A DNA stretch of 64,000 bases. Origin: Methylocapsa palsarum (GTDB lineage: Bacteria; Pseudomonadota; Alphaproteobacteria; Rhizobiales; Beijerinckiaceae). Below are positions 17,536-27,169 of this stretch, piece after piece. The notes beneath the pieces were generated by a model. It did no database searches, was not told where the DNA came from, and saw nothing but the letters and a program-made list of their open reading frames with translations. Where the stretch lies: NCBI RefSeq assembly GCF_900114285.1, contig NZ_FOSN01000012.1, positions 52,782 through 116,781 of the forward strand, in the 5' to 3' direction. The first letter of the stretch is position 1, and the number at the start of each line of letters is the position of its first letter. Both the position numbers and the translations under genes were made by a program.

Positions 17536-18031
17536 GGATTGCTCGGCTCGCTATTCAAGAGGACCCAAATGGCTCAAACCAGCCGCCTCTGTGGTTGTGA
17601 GTCGCAAAAAGACGAAATTTCGATTTGCGCATCGATTTTCTGTAACAGAGTAAAGCCCTCTGCCCGAATCGATTTCAAGACCCGACCCCGAAGCGTTCCG
17701 AACGCTGTCCTGGATCCGCCGCAGCCTTTTCCGCTCGCGGAGCGACGACGGCCAAGCTGTATGGCTCTTTGATTATAGGGAAATTCTTTAAGGATGCAAT
17801 AATGAGTATTGAGTGAGTATAGTCCCTACTTTTCATCGCCAGAACTCATCGTTGCTGCTTTTACAAACCTCATGGATAAGAACCTTAAGAAAAAGTCTTT
17901 GTTGTATTTTGCCGCCGACCATGCCCAGCCAAGTAGCTTGTCCTTGGCGAAGGTAACAAAAGCGACGCTGGCCGCAATCTTTTCAATTTGCCCTCGGGCC
18001 CGATATTTGCCCTCAGGTCCGCGCGCCGCTA
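17536..18031 (+). other. Gene-free stretch between the GT4 gene and the first repeat copy
   Basis: About 500 bases with locally lower GC than the flanks, especially 17770-17920. No intact gene is supported. The minus strand of the right half holds a possible gene remnant, given separately. Confidence 0.4.
17826..18031 (-). pseudogene. Possible 3' remnant of an unknown gene
   Basis: On the minus strand the frame is open from the dispersed repeat down to a TAG at 17826-17828. It reads protein-like sequence with IEKIAASVAFVTFAKDKLLG and later NKDFFLRFLSMRFVKAATM before the stop. No start codon is seen outside the repeat, so the repeat insertion may have cut the gene. I do not recognise the family; the call rests only on composition and could be chance. 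Confidence 0.25.
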
Positions 18032-18142
18032 AAGCATATTCCGATCGGAGTGAATCGATCCAATCGACAAGACTATGCTCAAGCCTTTGACTCTGGAGCG
18101 ATTTCTGATCAATCGCATGACTTCATACGATCGGAATATGCC
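18032..18142 (-). repeat. Dispersed palindromic element, copy A
   Basis: A 111-bp copy flanked by TA on both sides (18030-18031 and 18143-18144). Its ends are AAGCATATTCCGATCG and CGATCGGAATATGCC, an imperfect terminal inverted repeat. Internal blocks TTTGACTCTGGAGCG and ATTTCTGATC are shared with copies C, D, F and G. The TAG stop of smpB (minus strand) consists of the right flanking TA plus the element's terminal base. Confidence 0.85.
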
Positions 18143-18618
18143 TAGCCCTTTTCGCGCAGCAAGCGGCCTTTTTCGCGATTCCAATCCCGCTTTTTCTCGG
18201 TTTCCCGCTTGTCGTGAAGTTGTTTTCCGCGGGCCAGGGCGATCTCGATCTTCGCCCTGCCTTGTTCGTTGAAATAAATTCTCAAGGGCACGATCGTCAT
18301 GCCCTCTCGCTCCGTCCCCTGCGAAAGTTTGACGATCTCGCGAGTCTTGAGCAGCAGTTTGCGCGGCCGCTTCGGCTCGTGATTGAAGCGATTCGCCTGC
18401 AAATATTCAGGAATCGTCGCGTTCACAAGGAACAGCTCGCCCGCCCGGTCGACCGAGGCATAGCTTTCCGCGATCGTCGCCTTCCCGGTGCGCAAGGACT
18501 TAACTTCGGTCCCGGTGAGCATCAAACCCGCCTCGAACGTCTCTCCGATCTCGTAATTGTAACGTGCCCGGCGATTTTCAGCAGCGACCTTCAGGGGACG
18601 CTCTTTTTTGGCGGACAC
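18142..18618 (-). CDS. smpB: SsrA-binding protein SmpB
   Basis: 158 residues. SmpB binds tmRNA and guides it to stalled ribosomes for trans-translation. [20 protein letters not shown], then [20 protein letters not shown], then [10 protein letters not shown] and [21 protein letters not shown] are the family core; the basic tail [16 protein letters not shown] matches the conserved C-terminal tail. The stop codon is formed at the junction with repeat copy A, with the tail length unchanged. It follows dapA by 28 bases on the same strand. Confidence 0.95.
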   Translation of the reverse strand: MSAKKERPLKVAAENRRARYNYEIGETFEAGLMLTGTEVKSLRTGKATIAESYASVDRAGELFLVNATIPEYLQANRFNHEPKRPRKLLLKTREIVKLSQGTEREGMTIVPLRIYFNEQGRAKIEIALARGKQLHDKRETEKKRDWNREKGRLLREKG

Positions 18619-18646
18619 TCACTAAACTCCCGGCTGCGAGAAATTT

Positions 18647-19540
18647 TCACGCATGGATCAATCCCGAATGAACCATCGCGGCCTTGATGGGAGCTTGCGC
18701 CGCCGCGGACGCCGGCAGCATGGGCGAGCGCACCTCGTCGAGAATTTTGCCAATCAAGGAGAGCGCGAATTTGGGTCCGGCGGGATTGGGCTCGATGAAA
18801 AGGGCGGAGTGGAGCGGGCTTAGCAGATCATGAGCTTGCAACGCCGCGGCGTAATCTCCGCGAAGGCAAGCCTCCTGGAATTGCGAACATAGTCTCGGCG
18901 CAACGTTCGACGTCACTGAAATGCAGCCTTGTCCGCCTAAGGACATGACCGCAAGCGCGGTCATGTCCTCGCCCGACAGTTGGAGAAAGTCCTCGCCGAG
19001 TTCACGCCTTTGCAGGGCGGTCCGGGCAAGGTTGCCGGTCGCGTCCTTGACTCCGCAAATATTTTTTAGCTCGAAAAGCCGCTTCATCGTGTCGATGGAC
19101 ATGTCGACCACCGAGCGGGGCGGAATATTGTAGATGACGATCGGAATTCCGACCGCATCGTTCACCGCCTTGAAATGGCGGTACAATCCCTCCTGCGACG
19201 GTTTGTTGTAATAGGGCGTGACCACGAGGAGCCCGTCGGCTCCGGCGCTTTCGGCGAATCGCGCGAGTTCGACAGCCTCATGCGTATTGTTCGATCCGGC
19301 TCCCGCGATGACGGGAACGCGGCCCCTCGTCTCCGCAATGCAGGCCCTCACGACCTTGTGATGTTCCGCGTGGGAGAGAGTGGGGCTTTCTCCTGTCGTT
19401 CCTACAGGGACGAGGCCATGCGTGCCGCTTTCGATCTGCCAATCGACCAGCGCCCGAAACGCAGGCTCATCGAACTCGCCCGACCGGAAGGGCGTGACCA
19501 GAGCCGTAATCGACCCTCTGAACGACGCCTTCTTACCCAT
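18647..19540 (-). CDS. dapA: 4-hydroxy-tetrahydrodipicolinate synthase
   Basis: 297 residues from the ATG at 19540; the frame stays open 16 codons upstream only through a TTG. It condenses pyruvate and aspartate semialdehyde in lysine and peptidoglycan precursor synthesis. [12 protein letters not shown] starts the barrel; [14 protein letters not shown] carries the substrate-binding TT pair, [11 protein letters not shown] the conserved Tyr, [10 protein letters not shown] the next, and CGVKDATGN the Schiff-base lysine. It is followed by smpB, an order seen in alphaproteobacteria. Confidence 0.95.
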   Translation of the reverse strand: MGKKASFRGSITALVTPFRSGEFDEPAFRALVDWQIESGTHGLVPVGTTGESPTLSHAEHHKVVRACIAETRGRVPVIAGAGSNNTHEAVELARFAESAGADGLLVVTPYYNKPSQEGLYRHFKAVNDAVGIPIVIYNIPPRSVVDMSIDTMKRLFELKNICGVKDATGNLARTALQRRELGEDFLQLSGEDMTALAVMSLGGQGCISVTSNVAPRLCSQFQEACLRGDYAAALQAHDLLSPLHSALFIEPNPAGPKFALSLIGKILDEVRSPMLPASAAAQAPIKAAMVHSGLIHA

Positions 19541-19802
19541 GCCAAAACACCTTTTCGCCAAACCGCCCAACGGACGCCGCAATTCCAAGGCTCACTCTTC
19601 GTCATACTTGAGCGAGCGCACAAGCTGAAGCAAGCAGACGACACATAGCCGTCAAAAGCGCTTCCGAAAAGGGCCGCCGGCTCAGGCCAAACAAGCCGCG
19701 GGTAGGGCGTCAACGTTTAGTTCGCGTTTTGTTAACGATAATGGACCAATTTTTAAGCCCTTGTTCGGGCCTTCTTTAATAATCGGAAGCATTGGAAAAA
19801 AT

Positions 19803-21983
19803 ATGCTCTCCAGGGATTTAAGTTTTTGGCTCAAGGCGGCGACAGGCGTCGTGCTGACCGGCGTCTGCGCCGCATGGATTCATGAAAGCGGTCCGGATTG
19901 GGGCCTCTTCGCGTCAAACGAAGATCAGGCCGTCGTTTCATCCGGTCTTGACCCCGACGCCTTCGAATCGCCCTATCTCCAGGAAGACGACGCTCCCGAC
20001 GACGATCCTCTAAGGCAACGCCGGAAAACCGGCAACGCCTCGGCGCTATTGTCCGATCGCGCGCTTTCGCAGCAATTTGACATCGACGCCACCGGTCTCG
20101 CCGAAGCCATCGCCGCGTACAAGTCCGCGGATCTGGCGCGCGGCGACAATGCGGCCAGATCCGCGAAAGACCCGACCGTCCAGACAGCTCTCGAATGGAT
20201 CGCCCTGCGAACCTTTCCCCGCGAAGCCGGTTTCGCCCGGATCCAGGCCTTCATCAACGCGCATCCGTCCTGGCCAGCGCTCGGCTGGCTTCACAAGCGC
20301 AGCGAAGAAGCGCTTTTTGGCGACCGCAAGAACGCGCCGCTCATCAAGACTTTTTTCAGCAACGCCCGTCCCGAGACGCCCGCCGGCAAACTGGCGCTCG
20401 CAAAGGTTTTGACCGACGAGGGCAAGACCGCCGAGGCGGCGACCCTCGTTCGCGACGTGTGGCGTGAATCAGATCTCAACGCGACGCTCGAAACCAAGGT
20501 CAAGTCGGATTTTATCTCGTATCTCGATCGCGCGGATCACAAATTCCGCGCCGATCGGCTCCTTTATAAGGAGGAGACCGCGAACGCATTGCGCGCCGCC
20601 GCGCTGGCCGGGCCAGATGTCGTCGCGCTCGCCAAGGCGCGGGCCGCCGTTATCGCCGAAACCAACAGCGACAAGCTTCTGGCCGCCGTTCCAGTCTCGC
20701 TTCGCGCCGACCCCGCATTCCTGTTCGCGCAAATTCAGAAGCTCCGCCGCGCGGAGAAGTTCCGCGAAGCTGTCGACGTGATGCTGTCGGCTCCGAAAGA
20801 TCCCGCGCTTCTCGTCGATGGCGACGATTGGTGGGTCGAGCGCCGGCTGCTGGCCCGCAAAATGCTCGACCAGAACGATGCGGCCACGGCTTACAAGCTG
20901 TGCGCGGAACATTCGGCGTCATCGCGCGAGATGCGGATCGAGGCTGAATTCCACGCGGGCTGGATCGCGTTGCGCTTCCAGAACGATCCTGCGAAGGCCG
21001 CAATTCATTTCGAGAAGCTTTCTCAATATGCGGAAACGCCGATGTCGAAGGCGCGCGCCGCTTATTGGCGAGGCCGCGCCGCCGAAGCTTCGGCCTCTGA
21101 AACAGCAATCGCCGCGGCCAATGCGTTCTACCAGCAGGCGGCGAATCAGCCGACGACCTATTACGGCCAGCTTGCGCGTGAAAAGCTCGGGCTGGATATT
21201 GCTCCGATCCGCGAAATTTCCAATGAAGCAAAGGGCGACGCCCGCGAAGAATCCATCAAGGTGGTGGAATTGCTTTATGGCGTCGGTGAAAAGTCTCTGG
21301 CGACGCCGCTCGCCATCGAAGCGATCCATAACCTCCAGGACGATGCGCAGATCGCCGCTCTCGCCCGGGTGGTCGCGAACCAGCGCGACGCCCATATCTC
21401 CCTCACGGTCGGCAAGCTTGCGAGCCAGCGCGGCGTGCCTCTCGATACGTTGGCCTTCCCGACCTATGGCGTGCCGTCTTTCGAGCCCCTGCAAAATTCA
21501 GCCGCTCCCTCTTTGATTTATGCGATCGCCCGGCAGGAAAGCGCCTTCAATCCCACCGCTATCTCGACCGCCGGCGCCAAGGGGCTGATGCAGATGATCG
21601 CGTCGACCGCGCGGCGAACCGCCCAGCGCGCCGGCGTCGCTTTCGATGAAAACCGGCTCGTGGCCGACGCCGCGTTCAACGCCCAGCTGGCGGCGGCGCA
21701 TCTTGGCGAGCTTCTCGCCGAGCAGAGAGGATCCTATATCCTGACCTTCGCCGCCTACAACGCAGGCGGAAAGCGGGTCAAGCAATGGATCGACGCCTAT
21801 GGCGATCCACGCAAGCCGGGCGTCGATGCGATCGACTGGATCGAGCGCATTCCCTTTACCGAAACCCGCAACTATGTGCAGAGAGTCAGCGAAAACTTGG
21901 GTATCTACCGGATCCGCTTCGGCGAGGAGCCGACGGGAATTATTTCAAGGGAGCAGATCGCCAAAGCCCAAGCCAAACTTTAA
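19803..21983 (+). CDS. Soluble lytic murein transglycosylase
   Basis: 726 residues starting at ATG 19803 (GGAAAAAAT upstream); a TTG 42 bases earlier is less likely. A hydrophobic N-terminal segment (LKAATGVVLTGVCAAWI) suggests export or membrane anchoring. Most of the protein is alpha-solenoid; the C-terminal SLT domain has LIYAIARQESAFNP with the catalytic Glu, STAGAKGLMQMI, and LTFAAYNAGGKRVKQWI. It cleaves peptidoglycan glycan strands to 1,6-anhydro ends in the periplasm. It overlaps the end of a convergent response regulator gene by four bases. Confidence 0.92.
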   Translation: MLSRDLSFWLKAATGVVLTGVCAAWIHESGPDWGLFASNEDQAVVSSGLDPDAFESPYLQEDDAPDDDPLRQRRKTGNASALLSDRALSQQFDIDATGLAEAIAAYKSADLARGDNAARSAKDPTVQTALEWIALRTFPREAGFARIQAFINAHPSWPALGWLHKRSEEALFGDRKNAPLIKTFFSNARPETPAGKLALAKVLTDEGKTAEAATLVRDVWRESDLNATLETKVKSDFISYLDRADHKFRADRLLYKEETANALRAAALAGPDVVALAKARAAVIAETNSDKLLAAVPVSLRADPAFLFAQIQKLRRAEKFREAVDVMLSAPKDPALLVDGDDWWVERRLLARKMLDQNDAATAYKLCAEHSASSREMRIEAEFHAGWIALRFQNDPAKAAIHFEKLSQYAETPMSKARAAYWRGRAAEASASETAIAAANAFYQQAANQPTTYYGQLAREKLGLDIAPIREISNEAKGDAREESIKVVELLYGVGEKSLATPLAIEAIHNLQDDAQIAALARVVANQRDAHISLTVGKLASQRGVPLDTLAFPTYGVPSFEPLQNSAAPSLIYAIARQESAFNPTAISTAGAKGLMQMIASTARRTAQRAGVAFDENRLVADAAFNAQLAAAHLGELLAEQRGSYILTFAAYNAGGKRVKQWIDAYGDPRKPGVDAIDWIERIPFTETRNYVQRVSENLGIYRIRFGEEPTGIISREQIAKAQAKL

Positions 21984-22426
21984 CGCCGGGAAATGTTTTG
22001 GAATTGTTCGGACGGTCCGCGCCTGCGGGCCTGTTCGTTCCGAGTCAGGATCCTGCGCAGCGACTCCTCAATTCCGCTAATCAGGTCGGCCGAATGATAA
22101 GGTTTCGGCATGAACACGTCACCGTCTTGAATTGACTCTGAAGATCCGTAACGGCCAGACGTCACAACCACGCCAATGCCCGGCCAATCGTGATGGATGC
22201 GTCGAGCCAGACTCAATCCATCTAACGAACCGGGCATTTCCACATCGGTGAAGACAACACCGACGTTCGGGTGGACGGAAAGAAGCCGCAGCGCTTCGTC
22301 TGCGTCGCATGCCTCGATCACCTCGAACCCGGCGTCCTCCAGCATGCTGGCGCTCGCCGTGCGCACGTAAGGTTCATCTTCGACGACAAGGACGAGAGGC
22401 AAAGCCCTTTTTTTCGTCTGTTCCAT
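21980..22426 (-). CDS. Single-domain response regulator
   Basis: 148 residues made of one receiver domain. VLVVEDEPYVR near residue 13 holds the acidic pair, VVFTDVEMPG near 58 the phospho-accepting Asp, VVVTSGR near 86 the conserved Thr/Ser and FMPKPYHSADL near 105 the Lys-Pro. No output domain follows; the C-terminal 25 residues are polar. It would relay a signal by protein contact. No histidine kinase is adjacent. Confidence 0.88.
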   Translation of the reverse strand: MEQTKKRALPLVLVVEDEPYVRTASASMLEDAGFEVIEACDADEALRLLSVHPNVGVVFTDVEMPGSLDGLSLARRIHHDWPGIGVVVTSGRYGSSESIQDGDVFMPKPYHSADLISGIEESLRRILTRNEQARRRGPSEQFQNISRR

Positions 22427-22590
22427 GGGCTATCAACAAGGCTCATCTATGTAGGTTCCTCATCGTTTCCTCTTTGGTAAAAAGAGAGTTTCCGGCCTTT
22501 TCCACGCTCGCGCGCGTCGCCTCCGCAATTCCCGCCAAGAGTGCATAAGGCGGCTTGGTCCGCGCCGAACGAGTACGCTTTGGAGGTTTT

Positions 22591-23523
22591 GTGATCATTC
22601 CAGAGCTCCCCTTCAAAAGCCGCTTCGTTTCCGCTTGCGATGGACTGCCTTTGCATGTGCGCGATTATGGCTCCGCGCTCGATCGCGGCGTCCCGGTGGT
22701 CTGCCTCCCCGGTTTGACCCGGACCTCATCCGACTTCGGCCCCCTCGCCAGCGCTATGACCGCCGGGCTTTTTGGCGCCCCCCGCCGGGTGCTTGCGCTG
22801 GACTATAGGGGACGCGGAGACTCCGGTTACGACCGGGACTGGCGCAATTACAGCCTCGAAATCGAAAACGGCGACATCCTCAGCGTCTTGACCGCTCTGG
22901 GAATCGAGCGCGCCATTTTCATCGGAACGTCGCGCGGCGGCCTCCACGCGATGCTTTTGTCCGCATCGCGCCCCTGCACCCTTCACGCGGTTGTGCTGAA
23001 CGATATCGGGCCTGTCCTGGAACCCATCGGCATCGCCCGAATCCGCGGCTACGCCGGCAAGACGCCGGCGCCCCGTTCCATACCCGACGCGATCGATCTG
23101 CTCAAACATCTCATGAGCGAACATTTCAGCGGCCTCAGCGAGGAGGAATGGAGGATCTATGCGAGGATGACGTTCTGCGATGCCTCTGGCCGCCTCGCGC
23201 CGCGCTATGATCCGCGTCTCGTGAAACCGTTCGATAGCCTCGACCTCGAGCAGCCGTTGCCGGATCTATGGGCGCAGTTTGACGGCCTGCGCGACACCCC
23301 TCTGCTGATCATCAGAGCAAAGAATTCGGATCTGCTGTCGCCTGAGACCCTGGCCGCAATGGAGAAACGCAGGCGTAGGTGCGAGATCCTCATCGTTCCA
23401 GGCCAGGGCCATCCCGCGCTCCTCATTGACCGGACGTCCATTGCGCGCATCTGCGAATTCATCGCCCGCGTGGACCCGACGCCTCCAGAGCCTGCCGACG
23501 GCGCCCGGAAGAATCTGAGCTAG
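22591..23523 (+). CDS. Alpha/beta hydrolase
   Basis: 310 residues from a GTG with GGAGG four bases upstream, which decides against the TTG at 22555. PVVCLPGLTRTSSDF near residue 43 forms the oxyanion region; FIGTSRGGLHA near 110 carries the nucleophile Ser (G-T-S-R-G); VPGQGHPALL near 270 holds the catalytic His. The topology is that of the general alpha/beta hydrolase family, so the substrate is unknown. A tRNA-Phe gene follows by 60 bases. Confidence 0.85.
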   Translation: MIIPELPFKSRFVSACDGLPLHVRDYGSALDRGVPVVCLPGLTRTSSDFGPLASAMTAGLFGAPRRVLALDYRGRGDSGYDRDWRNYSLEIENGDILSVLTALGIERAIFIGTSRGGLHAMLLSASRPCTLHAVVLNDIGPVLEPIGIARIRGYAGKTPAPRSIPDAIDLLKHLMSEHFSGLSEEEWRIYARMTFCDASGRLAPRYDPRLVKPFDSLDLEQPLPDLWAQFDGLRDTPLLIIRAKNSDLLSPETLAAMEKRRRRCEILIVPGQGHPALLIDRTSIARICEFIARVDPTPPEPADGARKNLS

Positions 23524-23550
23524 ACAATCCCGTCATCGCTCCGTTATAAC
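23521..23550 (+). promoter_or_regulatory. Putative promoter of tRNA-Phe
   Basis: TAGACA at 23521-23526 and TATAAC at 23545-23550 with 18 bases between them match a sigma70-like promoter about 35 bases before the mature tRNA. The -35 overlaps the stop of the hydrolase gene. Confidence 0.4.
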
Positions 23551-23584
23551 CGCGCCAGCGCCGGAGCCGAATTCGCCTGGCGAC

Positions 23585-23660
23585 GCCCAGGTAGCTCAGT
23601 TGGTAGAGCATGCGACTGAAAATCGCAGTGTCGGTGGTTCGATTCCGCCCCTGGGCACCA
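23585..23660 (+). tRNA. tRNA-Phe (GAA)
   Basis: A 76-base gene with encoded CCA. The acceptor GCCCAGG pairs with CCTGGGC; the D arm contains GCTCAGTTGGTAGAGC; the anticodon loop CTGAAAA gives GAA; the T arm is GGTGGTTCGATTCCGCC. All canonical features are present. Confidence 0.97.
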
Positions 23661-23915
23661 TTATTCCCCCTGAATCCATTACTCCCATGAATACAGAGAC
23701 TTAGAGCGCTCCGCTCGCCGTGTGCGGGCGGCGCGTTTAGCCTTGGGCGACGCCAGGGCGCGTAGCGGCGTGTGCTTGCAAGGCGCATCCATGCGAACTG
23801 CCCTGTTTCAATTTTTCAGACAGGCGATTGGCGCAGTCTAATAGCTCCGCCCTGCATACTTGCCGAAAATGATCCAGTCGCTGGTCATTCGCGAATTCTC
23901 ATCTCGCGGCGGCGT

Positions 23916-24434
23916 TCAGCGCCGCTTGCTCAACCGGAGCTCGAGCACGCCGTTGCGGAGAGACAATTTTGGCGCACCACCGGCAAGTAGGTTCTCGAAA
24001 AGCATTTCCTTGCGATAGAGACGTTCTCCCGTCTGGGCTTCCAGCAGCAAAATAGCGCCGTCGCGCAGGCAGCGAATATCCTTGCGCTCGACGCCGGGCA
24101 ATTCGAAAAGAAGAAGAATTTCGTCCGGTTTCTCGACCACATCGGCGACAGGCTCCAGCACTTCAATCGAACTCCGCTTGGCCTCGCGACGCGACGAATT
24201 TTCCCGGCGAAGGGACGCATTCTCTGTCGCCTCCCGCTTTCCCGCGACCTCGCCCACGGCGCGCTTGTCGAATGAATTTTCCATCACCCGGACGTCTTTC
24301 TCATGACGGCCGCGCCGGGGAAGATTGTCGAAATCGGAAAGAACGTCGAAGAGAGTGGACAGGCCTTGCGCGATCCTTGTGAAGGCCGCGGCGCCGGCCT
24401 CATCATTTTTGTCCCCGGGATCGTCCTTATTCAT
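23916..24434 (-). CDS. Hsp20/GvpH-like small heat-shock family protein
   Basis: 172 residues from ATG 24434 (AGGAG eight bases upstream). The first 60 residues include FTRIAQGLSTLFDVLSDFDN, reminiscent of gas-vesicle protein GvpH; the C-terminal 90 (VADVVEKPDEILLLFELPGV to the end) are an alpha-crystallin-like sandwich with LPGVERKDIRC and LSLRNGVLELRL. Small heat-shock proteins of this type bind unfolding proteins; GvpH stabilises gas-vesicle assembly. No other gas-vesicle gene is visible here, so it is an orphan. A strong inverted repeat lies about 130 bases upstream. Confidence 0.75.
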   Translation of the reverse strand: MNKDDPGDKNDEAGAAAFTRIAQGLSTLFDVLSDFDNLPRRGRHEKDVRVMENSFDKRAVGEVAGKREATENASLRRENSSRREAKRSSIEVLEPVADVVEKPDEILLLFELPGVERKDIRCLRDGAILLLEAQTGERLYRKEMLFENLLAGGAPKLSLRNGVLELRLSKRR

Positions 24435-24560
24435 GAACCCTGCTCCTGCTTTCGAAGGGCGCCGCGGCGACGCGCCCAAACGCCTTTTCAATCCGGTCCA
24501 GCCTCTCGTTCATCAGCGATCAGCGAGGCGTGTTGCGCGGGCTCCGGCCAGTTCTGGAGA

Positions 24561-24594
24561 GTGTTGTGATTCTCACAAGGCAAGATCACAACAC
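24561..24594. promoter_or_regulatory. Perfect inverted repeat upstream of the Hsp20-like gene
   Basis: GTGTTGTGAT (24561-24570) and ATCACAACAC (24585-24594) are exact reverse complements separated by 14 bases. It lies about 127 bases upstream of the Hsp20/GvpH-like start on the minus strand. It is not the CIRCE sequence. It could be an operator for a dimeric regulator. Confidence 0.45.
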
Positions 24595-25960
24595 ATGGGT
24601 CACTTCCGCGGAATTCATGCGCCGGGCCGAGCCGTCCTGGAAAGGCTGAAGTTTGTCATATCAATCAGCGCCATCGCTCATGACGCACTCAAATAACGTG
24701 TCAAAAATTCGTCGTTCGCTGAACGCTCCGGCGAATTCGTCTAAATCTTGGTTGAATCGAACTGCATGAAATTATGCGTTGGGACTGGACCGCTCTTGTT
24801 GAATGCAATGTCGTCGTCGCAATGTCATCGTCACCTAGCGCCGCCGCCGCGCTCACGCCGGCAGTTCAGGATTTCCAAGCAGGCGCCCGCCCTTCGCCGC
24901 GAGCAGCTACGCTGTTATCGCCTCCCTGTATTTGGCCATCTGGCTGGATCCGATTAGGAACGGCAGGTTGAGCATCTTGACTTCAAGATTTGGAATGACA
25001 AATTCCGTTACGCTCACGAGACCTCCGCTCCATCAAGCGCCAATCCTGGTTACGGTTTTCCTACGCGCTAAGGTCGACTGGAAAATTCTTCCACCGCAAC
25101 CTTTACCGTAGATATCCTGGCGACGGGACATCTCGCGGTCTGCTGCTCAGCTTCCGCTATCGCCGGTTTTTAAACTCTTCATTTCCGAACTCACCATTTC
25201 CGAACTCGCTGTGACTGGCTGCGGCTTCAACATCGGCTGCGGCGATTTCGTGATTCATTTTCTCCCTGATGCACTGCGTGTTGGTTCTTGCGCAGCACTA
25301 TCCTCCCGTTCTTTCGTCCCCGCCGGCGCAAGATTGCAATGATTCATCTAGAGAGCTATCTCAGATGTATGAACTATTCATGCGCAACATCACGTGGGTC
25401 GATCACTTTTGTTGCGCCAGTGGGAAATTTGAAAGTTCCGCTTTGCACGGCGTAGTCGGAGGCGTGTTTTTCGTGACGTTTGCACTGCACGCGCCGGCGC
25501 CGCGAAAGGAACGGGCGATAGTGATCGAAGCGCATTGTCGCCCCAGAACTGCAAAGCCGCACAGGTCGACCACGCGCCCGAGCGACCAAGATCAATTTTC
25601 TGACTTGCTCACCGTAATAGCGATCTCCGTTTCTTGGTCATGATGGCCAAGGTAAAGCGTGACCATTCGATCGATCCAGGCGATTTTCAGCCTCACATGT
25701 CTAGTTTTGATCTGTCGCCCGGCGACGCCATCCACTCCCTTGAATTGTTCTGGGACTCTTTAGTTTCTCTATTTGTTCCAATTTCGGCGATAAGAGTCAA
25801 AAATGATTTGCGGGGCTCGCGCCTGTTGCGCCTCTGACACGGGTCGCCGGAAAATAAGGCGGCTCCCGGACAACAATTTGACGGTCGAAGAAATTAGCCT
25901 AAGCTCCGGCTATCCCTGTTGAATCTGGTTCTGCCGCCGTCCTTGCCTTCGGAGAAACAC
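24595..25960 (+). other. Gene-poor region, 1.4 kb
   Basis: No gene is supported. Open frames such as 25269-25643 on the plus strand have no recognisable motifs, biased composition or ribosome site. A short direct repeat CATTTCCGAACTC occurs twice near 25185-25210. GC is lower than in the flanks. The stretch may be decayed mobile or accessory DNA, but no family is identified. Confidence 0.5.
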
Positions 25961-26824
25961 ATGTTACGCTTGGCGCTCTTGCAATCGGTTGGTGCTGTAG
26001 CACTTTGCGGTATGTGCCTTGCGGCTGATCTCGCACCTGCGGCTCCAACGCCGTCTCCCTACAATTGGACAGGCGCCTACGGCGGCGTCAACCTCGGCGG
26101 CCACTGGCGGAATTCTTCGATGCAATTCACCGGGACGGACAGTTCCGGTCTCGAAGCTGGCGGCGGCCTTGGCGTGGCGCAATCGTTCGGCGTCATTCCC
26201 TATAATGGCGTCTCCACGGTTTCCGGTTTGATCGGCGGCGGACAACTCGGCTACAATTATCAGTTCAACAGCTTCGTGTTTGGCCTCGAAGCCGATGTCG
26301 ACGGCGCGACAGGGCGTAACTATTCAAGCGCTTCACTCAGCAATAGCGTTTTCATCTTTCCGACCTTGACCCAAAGCGATCAACGGCTTGACTGGCTCGG
26401 CACAGTGCTCGGCCGGCTTGGCTGGACGCCCGCTGAACGCCTGTTGCTCTATGTCACAGGCGGTCTCGCGTTCGGCCAGTCGACATCCTCGTTCACTCTC
26501 ACCAATGGGTTCGCGGATCCCGCCTTGTCGGCCTATGCGCAAAGCAAGCGGAATGTCGGCTGGGCTGTCGGCGGCGGCTTTGAATTCGCCTTGCCGGACG
26601 CCTGGTCGAACTGGTCTGTCAAGGTCGAGTATCTCTATTACGACCTTGGCTCCTCGACCGGGACTGTGGGCTATCAGAATATTGATCTCAACGAGGCCGA
26701 GGAGTTTTCCAGTTTGAGCGGAAAGGTCCGCAACAACGGCAACATCGTACGCGCCGGTTTGAACTACAAGTTCAACCTCGGAGAATTGGCGCCGGCGCTA
26801 GCGCCTGTCGTCGGCAAATACTGA
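25961..26824 (+). CDS. Omp25/31-like outer membrane beta-barrel protein
   Basis: 287 residues from ATG 25961 with GGAG six bases upstream. A signal peptide is visible (MLRLALLQSVGAVALCG, cleavage near CLA-ADL). After a Pro-rich linker, NWTGAYGGVNLGG starts the barrel; VSGLIGGGQLGYNYQF, GLEADVDGA and RLGWTPAERLLLYVTGGLAFG are typical of the rhizobial outer-membrane (opacity-like) family, and it ends in VRAGLNYKFN near the C-terminus. It lies in the outer membrane; its role is structural or unknown. Confidence 0.88.
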   Translation: MLRLALLQSVGAVALCGMCLAADLAPAAPTPSPYNWTGAYGGVNLGGHWRNSSMQFTGTDSSGLEAGGGLGVAQSFGVIPYNGVSTVSGLIGGGQLGYNYQFNSFVFGLEADVDGATGRNYSSASLSNSVFIFPTLTQSDQRLDWLGTVLGRLGWTPAERLLLYVTGGLAFGQSTSSFTLTNGFADPALSAYAQSKRNVGWAVGGGFEFALPDAWSNWSVKVEYLYYDLGSSTGTVGYQNIDLNEAEEFSSLSGKVRNNGNIVRAGLNYKFNLGELAPALAPVVGKY

Positions 26825-27169
26825 ACTTATCAAGTCAATTGTTATGCAAGGCGCTTGTAATCGCTGAAGGGAAGGGAGGTTGTCGACTTGACCAGAATGT
26901 TGGACACGTCGACCTGCCGTGCGCTGCAGGCGGACATGGCTGCGCGTTCGGCTCTCTTCCGGCGACTGAGTGCGCGTGATCGCTATTCATGAGGGTGAAG
27001 TCCAACCGCGACGGGCGCAAACCGCTACGGTTGCATGTCGCAGCGGATGAACGGTTTGGAGCCGCTGTTTTATTCCCGCTTGCCGATTCTAGCCGTCTGG
27101 CGCCGAATTTAACCCCCGCCGGATATTGAAGCGCCTGCTTCCTCCCGGGCGCATGTTGGGTGTCGCTGA
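26825..27169 (+). other. Intergenic region before the nitronate monooxygenase gene
   Basis: About 345 bases. On the minus strand a short frame near 26845-26960 reads protein-like text including SARQVDVSNILVKSTT but is under 60 codons, closed upstream and not recognised. Otherwise nothing is seen. Confidence 0.35.

Noticed and set aside
19756..19775. Hairpin AAGCCC/GGGC with T-rich end upstream of the transglycosylase gene
   Set aside because: No gene on that strand ends just upstream, so a terminator role is unlikely.
23824..23915. tRNA-like string (GGCGATTGGCGCAGTC...) after tRNA-Phe
   Set aside because: The D-arm resembles a tRNA, but the anticodon stem and acceptor do not pair, so it is not called.
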